DNA of 64,000 nucleotides from Stentor coeruleus (lineage: Eukaryota; Ciliophora; Heterotrichea; Heterotrichida; Stentoridae), in assembly GCA_001970955.1 (NCBI GenBank), contig MPUH01000312.1:1-64000 (forward strand), written 5' to 3'. A model generated the notes under the pieces. That model worked only from the letters and a program-made list of their open reading frames with translations, searched no databases and was not told the origin of the DNA. The first letter of the stretch is position 1; each line of letters begins with the position of its first letter. Both the position numbers and the translations under genes were made by a program. Shown one piece after another: positions 43,365 to 52,902 of the stretch.

Positions 43365-43664
43365 ATGGAGAAGGACCTTTCAGCAAGCAACAAGGTAAAA
43401 CAACCTATAAATTTAAGAATGAATAAAACTATAAGGGTAATTAACTTTTCACTGAATCTTATCCAAGAAATTTATCACAAGTATCTAAAATTTGTATAGG
43501 AAACTAGTGTAAAGCCAAAAAGCGATCTACGTGTTCTAAGAAAATTACTTTTTATGACTTTTTCTACAAGACTTCTACACGATGAATATACCCGCAAAAA
43601 TGCTCAACATACAAATTTAACTCAAATCAGCCTTGTTCAATCAAGAAAAAACAATTTTCATTGA
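43365..43664 (+). CDS. Small helical protein with an in-frame TAG or unusual intron
   Basis: A 100-codon frame starts MEKDLSASNK, ends in TGA, and is broken only by a TAG at 43497-43499 (codon 45). The sequence on both sides is coding-like: NFSLNLIQEIYHKYLKF before, and SDLRVLRKLLFMTFSTRLL after, with basic helices reminiscent of small mitochondrial LYR-type proteins (weak resemblance only). A GT...AG segment of 21 nt at 43494-43514 would remove the stop in frame, but the other introns here are 15 nt. Alternatives are a young pseudogene or a base error. Confidence 0.45.
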
Positions 43665-43740
43665 CTAAACTCCATCTAAAACTTCAACCAAGACTCCGAC
43701 CTCCTTAATTTACACAAAACTATCATCACATCATTAAATA

Positions 43741-44565
43741 TTAAAGAGAGATCTTAATTTGTTCATACAAAGTCCACACTAGTGGAAATGAAAAGAACCT
43801 CTTAGCAATCCTAGGCCAGAGTCCCCTCTGAAACCCTTCAAATCCATCTTCCTGATATATTGTCCTAACTGACTCCGACATATTTCTATACCGTCCTCCA
43901 TTTATTTTCTGTAATTGTATTCTTGTTTTGATGACGTCAAAGGGTTGAGTGATTATAGTTGCAGTAAATCCAGCTGAGACTCCAGCACAAAAAGTTACAA
44001 CAGGATTTCTTCTATCACTAGAAGTTAATGCACTAAACAATTCTACATATTTTTCATAAAAGGCATAGCCTAATGTTGAATAAGGAACATCTTTAATCAC
44101 TGCAGGGGCTAAACCTTTATAAAAACCTTTAATTCCTTCTGTATAATAAATTGTTGTTACAGCATTTGTAAGTGATGAATATATTTGACATGTTGGAGAT
44201 TCCATTCGAACTTTGATTACGGAGATTGGCTGACATAAAGTTGTTATTGAAACTTTAGCTAAACCAGAACATAAACCCATTATCATTATGTTTGAAGATC
44301 CAGCAAGGTATTTGAACTCTTCTAGTAAAAGGAAATAAAAACCTGAACCGATTACTGCGCGGCCTACGGCCGCGGTGACACCCCTCCACATACCAAAAAC
44401 TCCATATTTTGATAAAACTAGTCTGCAACCGGTCGCCATACCGCATTGGTCTTTTGCGGATACTATGCTGTAGGTCTTCAGAACATCAAAAGGCTGAAGA
44501 CAAAATGCTCCTAGTACACCTGCTAGGGCGCCAGAATTCCAGTTATTGATTCTCCTTGATTTCAT
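43741..44565 (-). CDS. Mitochondrial carrier, SLC25A38/Hem25-like
   Basis: A 274-residue mitochondrial carrier with three repeats. The signature sites are QPFDVLK (repeat 1), QPISVIKVRMES (repeat 2) and QPFDVIKTRIQL (repeat 3). Repeat 2 lacks the acidic residue, exactly as in SLC25A38, whose matching segment is close to PITVIKTRYES. RAVIGSGFYF and KDVPYSTLGYAFYEK also fit that subfamily. SLC25A38 imports glycine into mitochondria for haem synthesis. Length and start (MKSRRINNW) are normal, and no separate presequence is present, as is usual for carriers. Another related carrier cannot be excluded. Confidence 0.88.
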   Translation of the reverse strand: MKSRRINNWNSGALAGVLGAFCLQPFDVLKTYSIVSAKDQCGMATGCRLVLSKYGVFGMWRGVTAAVGRAVIGSGFYFLLLEEFKYLAGSSNIMIMGLCSGLAKVSITTLCQPISVIKVRMESPTCQIYSSLTNAVTTIYYTEGIKGFYKGLAPAVIKDVPYSTLGYAFYEKYVELFSALTSSDRRNPVVTFCAGVSAGFTATIITQPFDVIKTRIQLQKINGGRYRNMSESVRTIYQEDGFEGFQRGLWPRIAKRFFSFPLVWTLYEQIKISL

Positions 44566-45264
44566 ATTTATTATGATTTACAAGAAATGGTGGTTTGATT
44601 TTAGTTATTTTCTTGTGAATGATTGTCAGAATCATCAGAAAAAGTAGCAAGAAGAGGTTTTGTTAAGAAAGGCTGTAGTAGAAGTTTAGTAGGGATGAGA
44701 GTAACTCAAATAGATATGGTTTATGACAAATGCTAATGGTGGATAAAGGGCTAGTTTTATTAGCATAAGTAGATTTAGGCAAATGATGGATGATGATAAC
44801 TTTATCAGATTTGAATCTGTCATCAATAAGTTGTTGTCAGAATATTTATTATAAGTATAGTTTACTACTTCATATTTATTATAGCATATTTCTTTATTAA
44901 ATTTCCATTTTAGAGACATTTTCATTACATTATATGATTATACAAATAAGATTATCTAATCCTATACATTCTTTATCAGCAATATAACTAATCTAAAATG
45001 CAACTCTAATACCCAAATGAGCTTTAAAAAATCTAATATCACTTTTATTAAACTTTAAAATCAACTTAAACCTTAAATTCCTTAAAACTTACCCTACATC
45101 ACATAAGCTTCTCTTAAACTCACTTATAAATAAACTTTCTGCGTTAATTTAAAAAAAAAACTACCTTCACAAGCCAAAACTTTCAAACCTTATAAAATCT
45201 CAATAATCCATTACATATTTCTTATTTTCATGCCAAACATTTAATATAATAATAAACCTCACTC
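44566..45264. other. AT-rich divergent intergenic region
   Basis: About 700 bases. A 79-codon minus-strand frame (44686-44925) is low-complexity and not called. No other feature is seen. Confidence 0.5.
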
Positions 45265-45552
45265 ATGTTCAGCGGAAATGTGCATTTTTTTGATAGAAAC
45301 CCAGCCCCTCACTTAACCAAGCCCCAAACCCTGGTCCACAAGCATTTAGCTCCATTAAAAAACAACAGTGAGCATCTAAAACATCTTAACACACAGCATA
45401 CTTTTCGCTTTCTCCAATTAGATTGTATGCCAATTGCTCGTACAGATAAACTCTACCCAATAAACGAACTTAGCCCCATGCGACATCAAAGACAGTTCAT
45501 AAGAGACTCCGCTTTAAAAATGATGCAAAGCCATAGAGCCCATGCCCAATAA
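45265..45552 (+). CDS. Small His/Pro-rich hypothetical protein
   Basis: A 95-residue basic protein, not recognised. It reads NVHFFDRNPAPHLTKPQTL near the N-terminus and ends ALKMMQSHRAHAQ. Codon use is coding-like (GC-richer than its flanks) and the ATG follows a typical AT leader. It has no signal peptide or membrane helix. It is convergent with the CCDC81-like gene, 42 nt between stops. Confidence 0.6.
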   Translation: MFSGNVHFFDRNPAPHLTKPQTLVHKHLAPLKNNSEHLKHLNTQHTFRFLQLDCMPIARTDKLYPINELSPMRHQRQFIRDSALKMMQSHRAHAQ

Positions 45553-45594
45553 TAAAAACTAGCATCTAACTTTCCTTAATTAACCATAAACTAC

Positions 45595-46440
45595 CTAATA
45601 TCTTGGCTTAACTGTACTGGCCAGATCCAAACTTAAAATCTTCAATGCTAAAGTTTTTTCATTCATTTTCTGGACACTTTGGCTATCTGGTGTTCCCCAT
45701 AATTTCGATAACACCGAACTCCTCCACTTATCTTCACTTGTAGTTTTCCAAAAAGTTCGACATGGGTCATCTGATTTTCTCATTCTCATCTCATAACCTG
45801 CATTATTTACTGTTGTAGAAAATTCTTTAGTAAATTGTACTTGAAGACTCATGTTATTTATGACAATAACACTAAAATTAAATGGAATATGTAAGATCCT
45901 ACCAAGTTTTGTCAATTCTTTGATACAATTAAAAATAGCTTTATGGGCATCTCGAATAACATTTTTATCTAAATAACAAGCTTGGGCTATTGGTACTGGA
46001 TTACAGAATATCATTTGAAAGCCTTTTTGATATACAGACCTTTGGCTTGCAGGTTTTTCTACTTGACCTTTGCGATGATATCTTTGTAATAGATATTCAA
46101 GACTTGGGTCTGGAATGAAGACTGGACGGTTTTTATGAACGTGTTTTCGGTCGAGCCTTTGATGGGAAATTTCCCCGTTCATTGGATTGATTGAGGCTAT
46201 TCTTGGCAGCTCGGTTTCGATATCAAACGTAAAAGCCCCGAAGCCTGGAATATTTACCCCTTTGCCTTGGCGTAGATTCTCATGGATATACTCGATTGTA
46301 GCTTTCCAGATGAGCTGCATCTGAGAATTTGGCTCTAGAGGCTTGAAAGAAGAGTCGCTGCGGGGTTGGGGAGATAAATGTTTTCCTGGATAGTCTTTTG
46401 GATGACTTAGGATGTAGTTTATAATGTTTTCTATATCCAT
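45595..46440 (-). CDS. CCDC81-like HU-domain protein
   Basis: A 281-residue protein. Residues about 40-120 contain IWKATIEYIHENLRQGKGVNIPGFGAFTFD, matching the first HU-like domain of CCDC81 (IW..V..Y....L..GKGV.IP..G.F). Residues about 135-220 look like the second HU domain (GFQMIFCNPVPIAQACYLDKN; helix KAIFNCIKELTKLGR; ILHIPFNFSVIVINNMSLQ). CCDC81 is a centrosomal/basal-body protein family of eukaryotes; the fold derives from bacterial HU. A C-terminal tail of 60 residues follows (SKLWGTPDSQSVQKMN). A basal-body role is family-based inference. Confidence 0.82.
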   Translation of the reverse strand: MDIENIINYILSHPKDYPGKHLSPQPRSDSSFKPLEPNSQMQLIWKATIEYIHENLRQGKGVNIPGFGAFTFDIETELPRIASINPMNGEISHQRLDRKHVHKNRPVFIPDPSLEYLLQRYHRKGQVEKPASQRSVYQKGFQMIFCNPVPIAQACYLDKNVIRDAHKAIFNCIKELTKLGRILHIPFNFSVIVINNMSLQVQFTKEFSTTVNNAGYEMRMRKSDDPCRTFWKTTSEDKWRSSVLSKLWGTPDSQSVQKMNEKTLALKILSLDLASTVKPRY

Positions 46441-46822
46441 TTTATATTTCTAGAGAGATTATTTTAATATTGTAAAGTTTTTTGCCTTTTTTTGTTATTT
46501 TGGATTTTATTTTGAGGGAGATAAGATAGAGAGTTTAAGGAATTATAAGATGATTTATGTTAGATTTTTAGAAGGATAGGATTATATAAAGAGAGATTTA
46601 GGGTATTATCGTATAAAAACAGTCAATCGAAAAAATCAGGAAAGAAGAAAAGAAAGAAATTTTAGAGAAAAGGAATTTCAAAACAAAACAGGAAAAAATA
46701 TGAGAAAAAATGGGACGAAAAAAACATAAAATATTAAAAAAGACTCTTGCTTAGCGAAAAATAAACCTAGAATTATAATCATTATTTATTATATAAATAA
46801 GATAAAATATTATTAATAATAA
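46441..46822. other. AT-rich spacer
   Basis: About 380 bases between two minus-strand genes, purine-rich on the + strand. I see nothing in it. Confidence 0.5.
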
Positions 46823-47248
46823 CTAATATTGTGGTAGACCAATAAGTTTCTCTTCGTTTCGGATTTCTTCATCGATTTCTTTAAGTTTATTGATATTAAA
46901 AGTGGAGAGTATTTTTATAAGATACTCTTGTTCTTTACAATCATTAGGCACATACTGGTTTATCAGAGGGTAGTTATTAATAACAATTTGCAAATTTTCA
47001 GGGGCAAGAAGGCTATGCTTAAGGTAATTTCTTGGGAAATAATAGTTTCTGCTATCAAGTATTGGGACTAATTTTTTATCTCCGCTTAGGACCTGATAGA
47101 AATATTCATTTGTTGTGAATTTGATACTTGGCAAAAGTCGCTGATTTATTAGTTTGAAAAAAATATAAAAATCTTCTTTGCTTCTAAACCTGCTGTTGAT
47201 ATCTTTTACTGTAACACAAATACTATCTTCTTCTGCTTTGTGGTTCAT
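46823..47248 (-). CDS. Hypothetical protein
   Basis: A 141-residue protein that I do not recognise. It is rich in aromatic and hydrophobic residues (FYIFFKLINQRLLPSIKF; NYYFPRNYLKHSLLAPENL), predicted globular and mostly helical, with a charged C-terminal helix (LKEIDEEIRNEEKL). There is no signal peptide, transmembrane segment or known motif. It is flanked by AT-rich spacers on both sides with an ordinary start. Confidence 0.65.
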   Translation of the reverse strand: MNHKAEEDSICVTVKDINSRFRSKEDFYIFFKLINQRLLPSIKFTTNEYFYQVLSGDKKLVPILDSRNYYFPRNYLKHSLLAPENLQIVINNYPLINQYVPNDCKEQEYLIKILSTFNINKLKEIDEEIRNEEKLIGLPQY

Positions 47249-47517
47249 ATTTATTAGGGGGAGTAATTTAAGAAATAAAATATTTTCCCACTAAATCTTC
47301 ACAAAAATCCTTAAATTTCTATTCGCGAAACTATTAAACATAATTCATATAAAAATCTTCAAACAACTTCCATAAACTCTATTTTCAAACATAAAAATTT
47401 AATGTAAACCCTTATGATAATCTTATTTTAACTGACAAAAAAAACCAAACCTCCTCCAATTCCCTATAAAAGATTAATTTTCACCAATAAAATAAATTCA
47501 AACTAAATTACTAGCTC

Positions 47518-48291
47518 TTAAGGAAACTTAGACAATGCTTGTACTGGTAGTAATTTGCGACAATTACTGCAAGTACTAAAATTGCCATCATTACACTCCG
47601 AACAATCACTTCTAAATCCAATCTGACTAACATCCGGCGAATTAGGACTAATCCCTTTTTTCATCATTGAAACCAGCATCCTCTGTTCTTCTTGAAACCT
47701 TTTAACCTGTTCATCCAAGATAACTTTTTCAACTTTTTTCTGATAATCTTCTTCAACTTTTCTTGAATTCTTAAGGTTCACCTGCTGATTAAGTGTATAT
47801 TTATATCTTTCCCTTTGCATTAATGACTCATAAGCAAGTTCTTTTAAAGTTCTATTTTTCTCAGCTTCTAAATCATCAAGTTTTTTTTTTTCATTATTAA
47901 TTTCTTCTTGTCTTTCTTTACTTCTAATACTTTTTTTACTTTCTATCTGATCTAAAAGTTCTTGACGATATTTTGCCCTTGATTCTTCAAGTTCTTTTGT
48001 ATAGTTATCTTGATAATCTGGAAGAGGCTCTACAGGTTTTCGAGCACGTTTTTGTTGGAATCGATCATCAAGTTCTTTAGATATAGCCTGACCTTGAGAT
48101 TTTAGTTGTTGACGAGATTCATTTAAAGCTAATAACTCAAGCTCAGCCATACGACGAGAGTATTCAAGCTCGTCCTGTTCTGCTTTTATACGAGCTTCAC
48201 GTTCTTTTTGATCACGTTCGCGCTTGAGGGCTGCTAGTTTAGAATTTATGCAGGTGTTGCAGAACAGCTCGTTTGAAATGCTGGAATTCAT
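47518..48291 (-). CDS. Coiled-coil protein with terminal cysteine clusters
   Basis: A 257-residue protein. The N-terminus has CNTCINSK, then a charged coiled coil from about residue 20 to 205 (REARIKAEQDELEYSRRMAELELLAL; KKLDDLEAEKNRTLKEL). The C-terminal 30 residues have CSECNDGNFSTCSNC, a four-cysteine cluster that could bind zinc (inference). Long trichohyalin-like helices of this type occur in ciliary and basal-body proteins. No catalytic domain is seen, and the family is unassigned. Confidence 0.75.
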   Translation of the reverse strand: MNSSISNELFCNTCINSKLAALKRERDQKEREARIKAEQDELEYSRRMAELELLALNESRQQLKSQGQAISKELDDRFQQKRARKPVEPLPDYQDNYTKELEESRAKYRQELLDQIESKKSIRSKERQEEINNEKKKLDDLEAEKNRTLKELAYESLMQRERYKYTLNQQVNLKNSRKVEEDYQKKVEKVILDEQVKRFQEEQRMLVSMMKKGISPNSPDVSQIGFRSDCSECNDGNFSTCSNCRKLLPVQALSKFP

Positions 48292-48672
48292 AAATGATTA
48301 ATGGAAGTAGGTTTAAATAAGAATTTAAATTTTATGCGAAGAATAGAGATTTTTTTTATGGAGTTTAGAAGATGTGGAAGAGAAGATGAGGAAATTTAGA
48401 TTTTAATGAAAAAATCATGATTTTGGATATATGCGTTTATGGGGAAATTTATTAGAAGGTAGTGATTAAATTGTTTATAGAGTTTGGGTTTTAGGAAACA
48501 ATAGATATCTTCATATACACACATCTATATATCATAATACAACTTCCTTTTTTTCTCATCAAGACCAGTAAAAATTAATAAAAATCTACTCCTTCAAAAT
48601 CTGAACTTCAAATAAACATCAAAACTATCAAAATCAGCCCAAGCTTGGTAAATTAATGGTAGAAATAAATAA
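48292..48672. other. AT-rich divergent promoter region
   Basis: About 380 bases between divergent genes. No motif stands out. Confidence 0.5.
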
Positions 48673-50088
48673 ATGGATCCTTCCAAGCTTGTGGAATATG
48701 TCAACCAAGCTGTTGATCAAGGTATAATTCCTGCTTTATCCGATTACGTCAAAGTTCCAAGTCTTTCTACAGAATTCGATCCTGAATGGGAGACAAACGG
48801 ACTTATGCTTGAAGCAATGAATATCTTAATCCGCTATGTTGATTCCTTGAAGATTAACAATTTTACTCATGAAGTTCTAAAAGAACCTGGAAAACCTTGG
48901 TTGTTTTTTGGTATGGTCGAAGCTACAAACTCAGAACTACCAACAATCCTCATGTATGGGCATTTTGATAAACAACCACATATGTCAGGATGGTCAGAAG
49001 GTCTCGGTCCAACAAATCCTGTTATTAAAAATGATAGGCTTTATGGAAGAGGATCTTCAGATGATGGATATGCTATTCCAAGTTCAGCTTTTATAATAAA
49101 AACCTTACAAGATTTCAATGTCCCTCATGGAAAAATTGTGATAATTGGGGAAAATGAAGAAGAAAGTGATAGCGCAAGTCTAATTTATTATATGAATAAA
49201 TTGAAAGATAGGATTGGTGAACCTAAAATTGTTGTATGTTTGGATTCAGGAGTTTTAACTTATGATAGGTTTTGGGTAACTACAAGTTTAAGAGGATGTT
49301 TTAATGTTGATGTAAAAATCAAAACCCTTAAAGCAGGTCTTCACTCTGGAGGTGGTTCAGGAATTGTCCCATCTACATTTAGAATCCTTCAAATGTTACT
49401 CGCAAGAATCGAAGATGTTGAAACTGGAAGAATTCTCATTAAAGAACTTCATACAAATATTGAACCTCGTCATTGGGTCGAAAAAGCGAATATGATGGGA
49501 GCGGTAGGTAGAGGACCATTTGATGAACTTCCAATAGAAGAAGGATTACAATTTGTAAGTGATGATATAACCCAATTGGCTATAAACAATACATATACTC
49601 CAACTTTAGTTGTCACAGGAATGGAAGGTCTTCCTTTATTAGTAAATGCAGGGAATGTTTTACAACCTGAATTAAATGTTAGATTATCATTTAGACTACC
49701 ACCAGGAGTTAAAGCTGATGTTGCTCTTGATGCTGTTAAACGAGAGTTAACCAGAGATCCTCCTTATGGTGCTAAAGTTTCTATCAAATGTGCACCTGCA
49801 GATGCTGGTTGGGAACAAAAACCAATTTCCCCTTGTTTAGATCAAGCTTTAGATACTGCTTCACAGAAAATATTTGGTAAAGGGTATCTTAAGTTAGGAG
49901 AAGGTGGGACTATTCCTTTTATGGGCTTCCTTGGAGAAACTTTCCCTGAAGCACAGTTTATTATTACAGGTGTTCTTGGAGGTGATAGCAATGCACATAG
50001 TGTTGATGAATGCTTGAATATTTCATATTTGAAAAAACTTATTTGCTGCATGTTTGAAACTTTCAAAGCTTTGAGCGCTAGTAATTAA
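48673..50088 (+). CDS. M20 family metallodipeptidase
   Basis: A 471-residue di-zinc peptidase of family M20. Metal and catalytic motifs are MYGHFDKQP (His97, Asp99), GRGSSDDGYA (bridging Asp130), IGENEEES (Glu163/Glu164), CLDSG, and a late AHSVDE histidine. The lid or dimerisation domain lies between about residues 210 and 370. Family members hydrolyse dipeptides such as Cys-Gly or carnosine, or act as aminoacylases. The HFDKQP...GWSEGLGP signature is closer to the bacterial-type M20 dipeptidases I know than to animal CNDP2, so transfer from bacteria is possible (weak inference). There is no signal peptide, so it is probably cytosolic. No intron. Confidence 0.92.
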   Translation: MDPSKLVEYVNQAVDQGIIPALSDYVKVPSLSTEFDPEWETNGLMLEAMNILIRYVDSLKINNFTHEVLKEPGKPWLFFGMVEATNSELPTILMYGHFDKQPHMSGWSEGLGPTNPVIKNDRLYGRGSSDDGYAIPSSAFIIKTLQDFNVPHGKIVIIGENEEESDSASLIYYMNKLKDRIGEPKIVVCLDSGVLTYDRFWVTTSLRGCFNVDVKIKTLKAGLHSGGGSGIVPSTFRILQMLLARIEDVETGRILIKELHTNIEPRHWVEKANMMGAVGRGPFDELPIEEGLQFVSDDITQLAINNTYTPTLVVTGMEGLPLLVNAGNVLQPELNVRLSFRLPPGVKADVALDAVKRELTRDPPYGAKVSIKCAPADAGWEQKPISPCLDQALDTASQKIFGKGYLKLGEGGTIPFMGFLGETFPEAQFIITGVLGGDSNAHSVDECLNISYLKKLICCMFETFKALSASN

Positions 50089-50165
50089 TAGAGTTTAGAT
50101 TTTAGAGAAATTATCAGATGTTGATGAATATGATTTTTTGTATAGCATTAATTAAATAAAAATTT

Positions 50166-52439
50166 CTATTTATTGTATCTTTTTTCAAACTTCTGCATAT
50201 GTAATTGTATAGAACTTCTGTTCTTTTTAAGGTTTTTAACTTTATCCCTAATATCCTCAAAAGTCCTCTTTTGCGATCTAATACTCCTGCTTCCATTTGC
50301 CTGCGATACAAAAAGACCTTCAGAGTCATCTTCTAAATCATTCGGTTTTAGTTTTAACGCTGCAACTTTCATTAACCTTTCTTGATGTTGTGGAGATAAT
50401 CCTCTTCTATTCACAACAATCTCATCTTCATTACTTTGTATTTGTTCATCAACTTCAACTTTATTCCCTTCAGTATCTATTCTCTTATCTTCTACAACAA
50501 TCTCATCTTCATTACTTTGTATTTGTTCATCAACTTCAACTTTATTCCCTTCAGTATCTATTCTCTTATCTTCAACAACAAAAATCTCATTTGGCATTCT
50601 TGTTATATTTTTTTCTAAATTCACATATAAATTATGATTTGCTGAAGTCAAATCCCCCAATTGTTCTTGTAAAGTTTGGATTTTTGCTTCTAATTCCTCA
50701 GTTGTTTTTTGAGAAAAATCATATTTTAACTGTAAATCAGAAACTGTTTGTTGAGAAGTTGTAAGTTTTTCACACAATTCATTATTTTCTTGTCTGATCC
50801 CAGCTAATAACTCTTGTATTGTATCATTTTCAGATTTAAGCCTATTAATTTCTTTATTCATTTTTTCACAATTTGATTTCTTGTTTTTTTCCATATCAGA
50901 AATATGCTCTTCATAATATTTTTTAATATCTTTATCAGATTTAAAACTTTTAACCAATCTTTCCTTTTCTTGTGTTGTTTTCAATACAGACTCACGAAGT
51001 TTTTTATTATCTTCATATAACCCTTGAGTATCTTTAAGTACTTTTCTCAGTTCTTCTTGTAACTCTTGTATTTCCGCATTTTTTTTCTCAAAATTCTCTT
51101 CGATTTCCTTATCTTTTTCCTGTAAAGATTTATTAGCTTTTTCCATAAGTTCTATGCGGATTTGATTTTCTATATCAAGTTTGATTTGCTCAGTGATTTC
51201 TTTACGTAACTTTTTTTCTACCTCATCTTTAACGTGAATTTCTAAATCCTTATGATTTTTATCTTCATTATTCCCAATATCAATATCCCCAGTCCAACTA
51301 CGACCTGTATGTTTATGTTCAGAACCAACAGGACTCTGAGGGATTTTTTTTTTTTCAGTCAAGCATTTTTCTAAGTTTTTACTATTGCTGCGTTCTAATA
51401 AAATTCTAGCTTTAAACGATTCCTTTGCTGGGGATAATAATGATGCTTTTGGTGTATTGCTTGTATTATAAACTTCAGAATATAAACGTAAAGGTTTATG
51501 TAATGAAGGGTCTGTTGAAGCAAAAATGTGAATCCCAGAATTTATTGATAAATATGAGACTTGGAAATCAGCCCTAACAGCTTTTTTTTCAGTAATCCTC
51601 CCACCCCAAAGCCATAAAACATTATCATTATCTTTAACACATCCAATACCATCACCAACATATATTTCTTTTGCTGATATTGGTCCTTTAAGTAAAGTAG
51701 GGGTTAATAATTCTCCAAAAGCTCCAGTACCCCAAACATAAACTTGTCCTTTAACAATACTTGCTGTATGTCCTCCACATGATATAAAATCAATATTTTC
51801 AAGGCTGACTCTAGTAAAAATCAAACATGGACGTTTATGGCCAAGTCCTAACTGACCGAATCGATTATCTCCACTTGCATAAACGCTTTTTGACTGACAA
51901 AGAACTATAGAATGATTAGTTCCACAGCATATATCGTGGATTTCTTCTGGTATTTGAATTTTTATAGGTAATAATTCTCTACATGTTTTCCCTGTACCTA
52001 ATTGTCCTTCTGAACCTCTTCCTGTTACTAATAAAAAACTGTTATTCGCTTGATATCTTGCTAGTATTAGAGTATGCCATGCTCCACAAGATACATTTGT
52101 CACAGGATTGTCTTGAGAAATGTTTATTTTTTGAGGATAAGAATATGATATTGTTGAACCTAAACCTAAAGCTCCAGTTTCACCATTTCCCCAAGTGTAG
52201 ATTTCATAGTTTTCTGTTATTAAAGCACAATGATCACGTCCACAGCTGATTTTTACTACTTTGAATGGGAAATTCAAACTACCTGGGATTGAGATTTTTG
52301 AAAACCCAAAGACTTCACCAGTTTGAGAGAGAATGTATGATACTTTTTCCGTACTTGATATTGAAGCTATAGATGAAAAATTTAAAGCTGCATGATATGT
52401 TTTTGAAGAGAAAAAACTGTCGGCGTAGTATAAATTCAT
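50166..52439 (-). CDS. RCC1-repeat plus coiled-coil protein
   Basis: A 757-residue protein. Residues about 25-290 form RCC1-type beta-propeller blades (KISCGRDHCALI, NVSCGAWHTLIL, DICCGTNHSIVL, FISCGGHTASIV, each followed by a W/G-G-x-G-x-L-G strand). Residues about 390-610 are a long coiled coil (DEVEKKLRKEITEQIKLDIE and on). The C-terminus is basic. RCC1 domains act as guanine-exchange factors or as protein/membrane-binding propellers; the coiled coil implies a scaffold. A perfect 81-bp tandem duplication (27 codons, 50413-50575) lies after the coiled coil. Confidence 0.9.
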   Translation of the reverse strand: MNLYYADSFFSSKTYHAALNFSSIASISSTEKVSYILSQTGEVFGFSKISIPGSLNFPFKVVKISCGRDHCALITENYEIYTWGNGETGALGLGSTISYSYPQKINISQDNPVTNVSCGAWHTLILARYQANNSFLLVTGRGSEGQLGTGKTCRELLPIKIQIPEEIHDICCGTNHSIVLCQSKSVYASGDNRFGQLGLGHKRPCLIFTRVSLENIDFISCGGHTASIVKGQVYVWGTGAFGELLTPTLLKGPISAKEIYVGDGIGCVKDNDNVLWLWGGRITEKKAVRADFQVSYLSINSGIHIFASTDPSLHKPLRLYSEVYNTSNTPKASLLSPAKESFKARILLERSNSKNLEKCLTEKKKIPQSPVGSEHKHTGRSWTGDIDIGNNEDKNHKDLEIHVKDEVEKKLRKEITEQIKLDIENQIRIELMEKANKSLQEKDKEIEENFEKKNAEIQELQEELRKVLKDTQGLYEDNKKLRESVLKTTQEKERLVKSFKSDKDIKKYYEEHISDMEKNKKSNCEKMNKEINRLKSENDTIQELLAGIRQENNELCEKLTTSQQTVSDLQLKYDFSQKTTEELEAKIQTLQEQLGDLTSANHNLYVNLEKNITRMPNEIFVVEDKRIDTEGNKVEVDEQIQSNEDEIVVEDKRIDTEGNKVEVDEQIQSNEDEIVVNRRGLSPQHQERLMKVAALKLKPNDLEDDSEGLFVSQANGSRSIRSQKRTFEDIRDKVKNLKKNRSSIQLHMQKFEKRYNK
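50413..50575. repeat. 81-bp exact tandem duplication in the RCC1 gene
   Basis: The unit starting at 50413 recurs at 50494, giving 27 repeated codons (including EDKRIDTEGNKVEVDEQIQ). It contains no N and stays in frame. Confidence 0.85.
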
Positions 52440-52902
52440 TATATTATTTTTTGTGAATGTGAAAATGGTTATGTTGGAAAGTTGAAGAAAATAAGTTGAA
52501 TTTATGTTTTGATGATTAGAGATATGGATTTTTTTTGAATGAGTTTAGGTTTTTGGAAAGGTTTCTTGCTTTCAGAGTATGAGGATATGTGATGAATTTT
52601 AAAAAAAAAAAAAAANGGTTTAGGTTTTTGGAAAGGTTTCTTGCTTTCAGAGTATGAGTATATGTGATGAATTTTAAAAAAAAAAAAATTATGTAGTGAT
52701 GATGATGTGGATATTTTATGATAAGAGTTAAGGAAGTAGACTCTTTTTTTATATAGATAAAGATGTGGAAATTAATCATATTTAAAGTTACAATAAGAGA
52801 AATCGTGGATCCAATATAGAGATATTATCAAAAAAAAATTACAAATTATAAAAAAAATATGCTGAGTAACTCCTAGTTTATAAAATACACTAATAATTAT
52901 GT
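52440..52902. other. Intergenic spacer with an N join
   Basis: About 460 bases. A 73-bp duplication ending in a long A tract surrounds N (52616). No gene is seen. Confidence 0.5.
52543..52690. repeat. 73-bp direct duplication around a single N (probable assembly join)
   Basis: Copies at 52543-52615 and 52618-52690 end in a poly-A run; N is at 52616. At least one base differs. Confidence 0.88.

Noticed and set aside
44686-44925. A 79-codon minus-strand frame upstream of the carrier
   Set aside because: AT-driven residue composition (Asn, Tyr, Ile, Lys) with no domain and no conserved start context.
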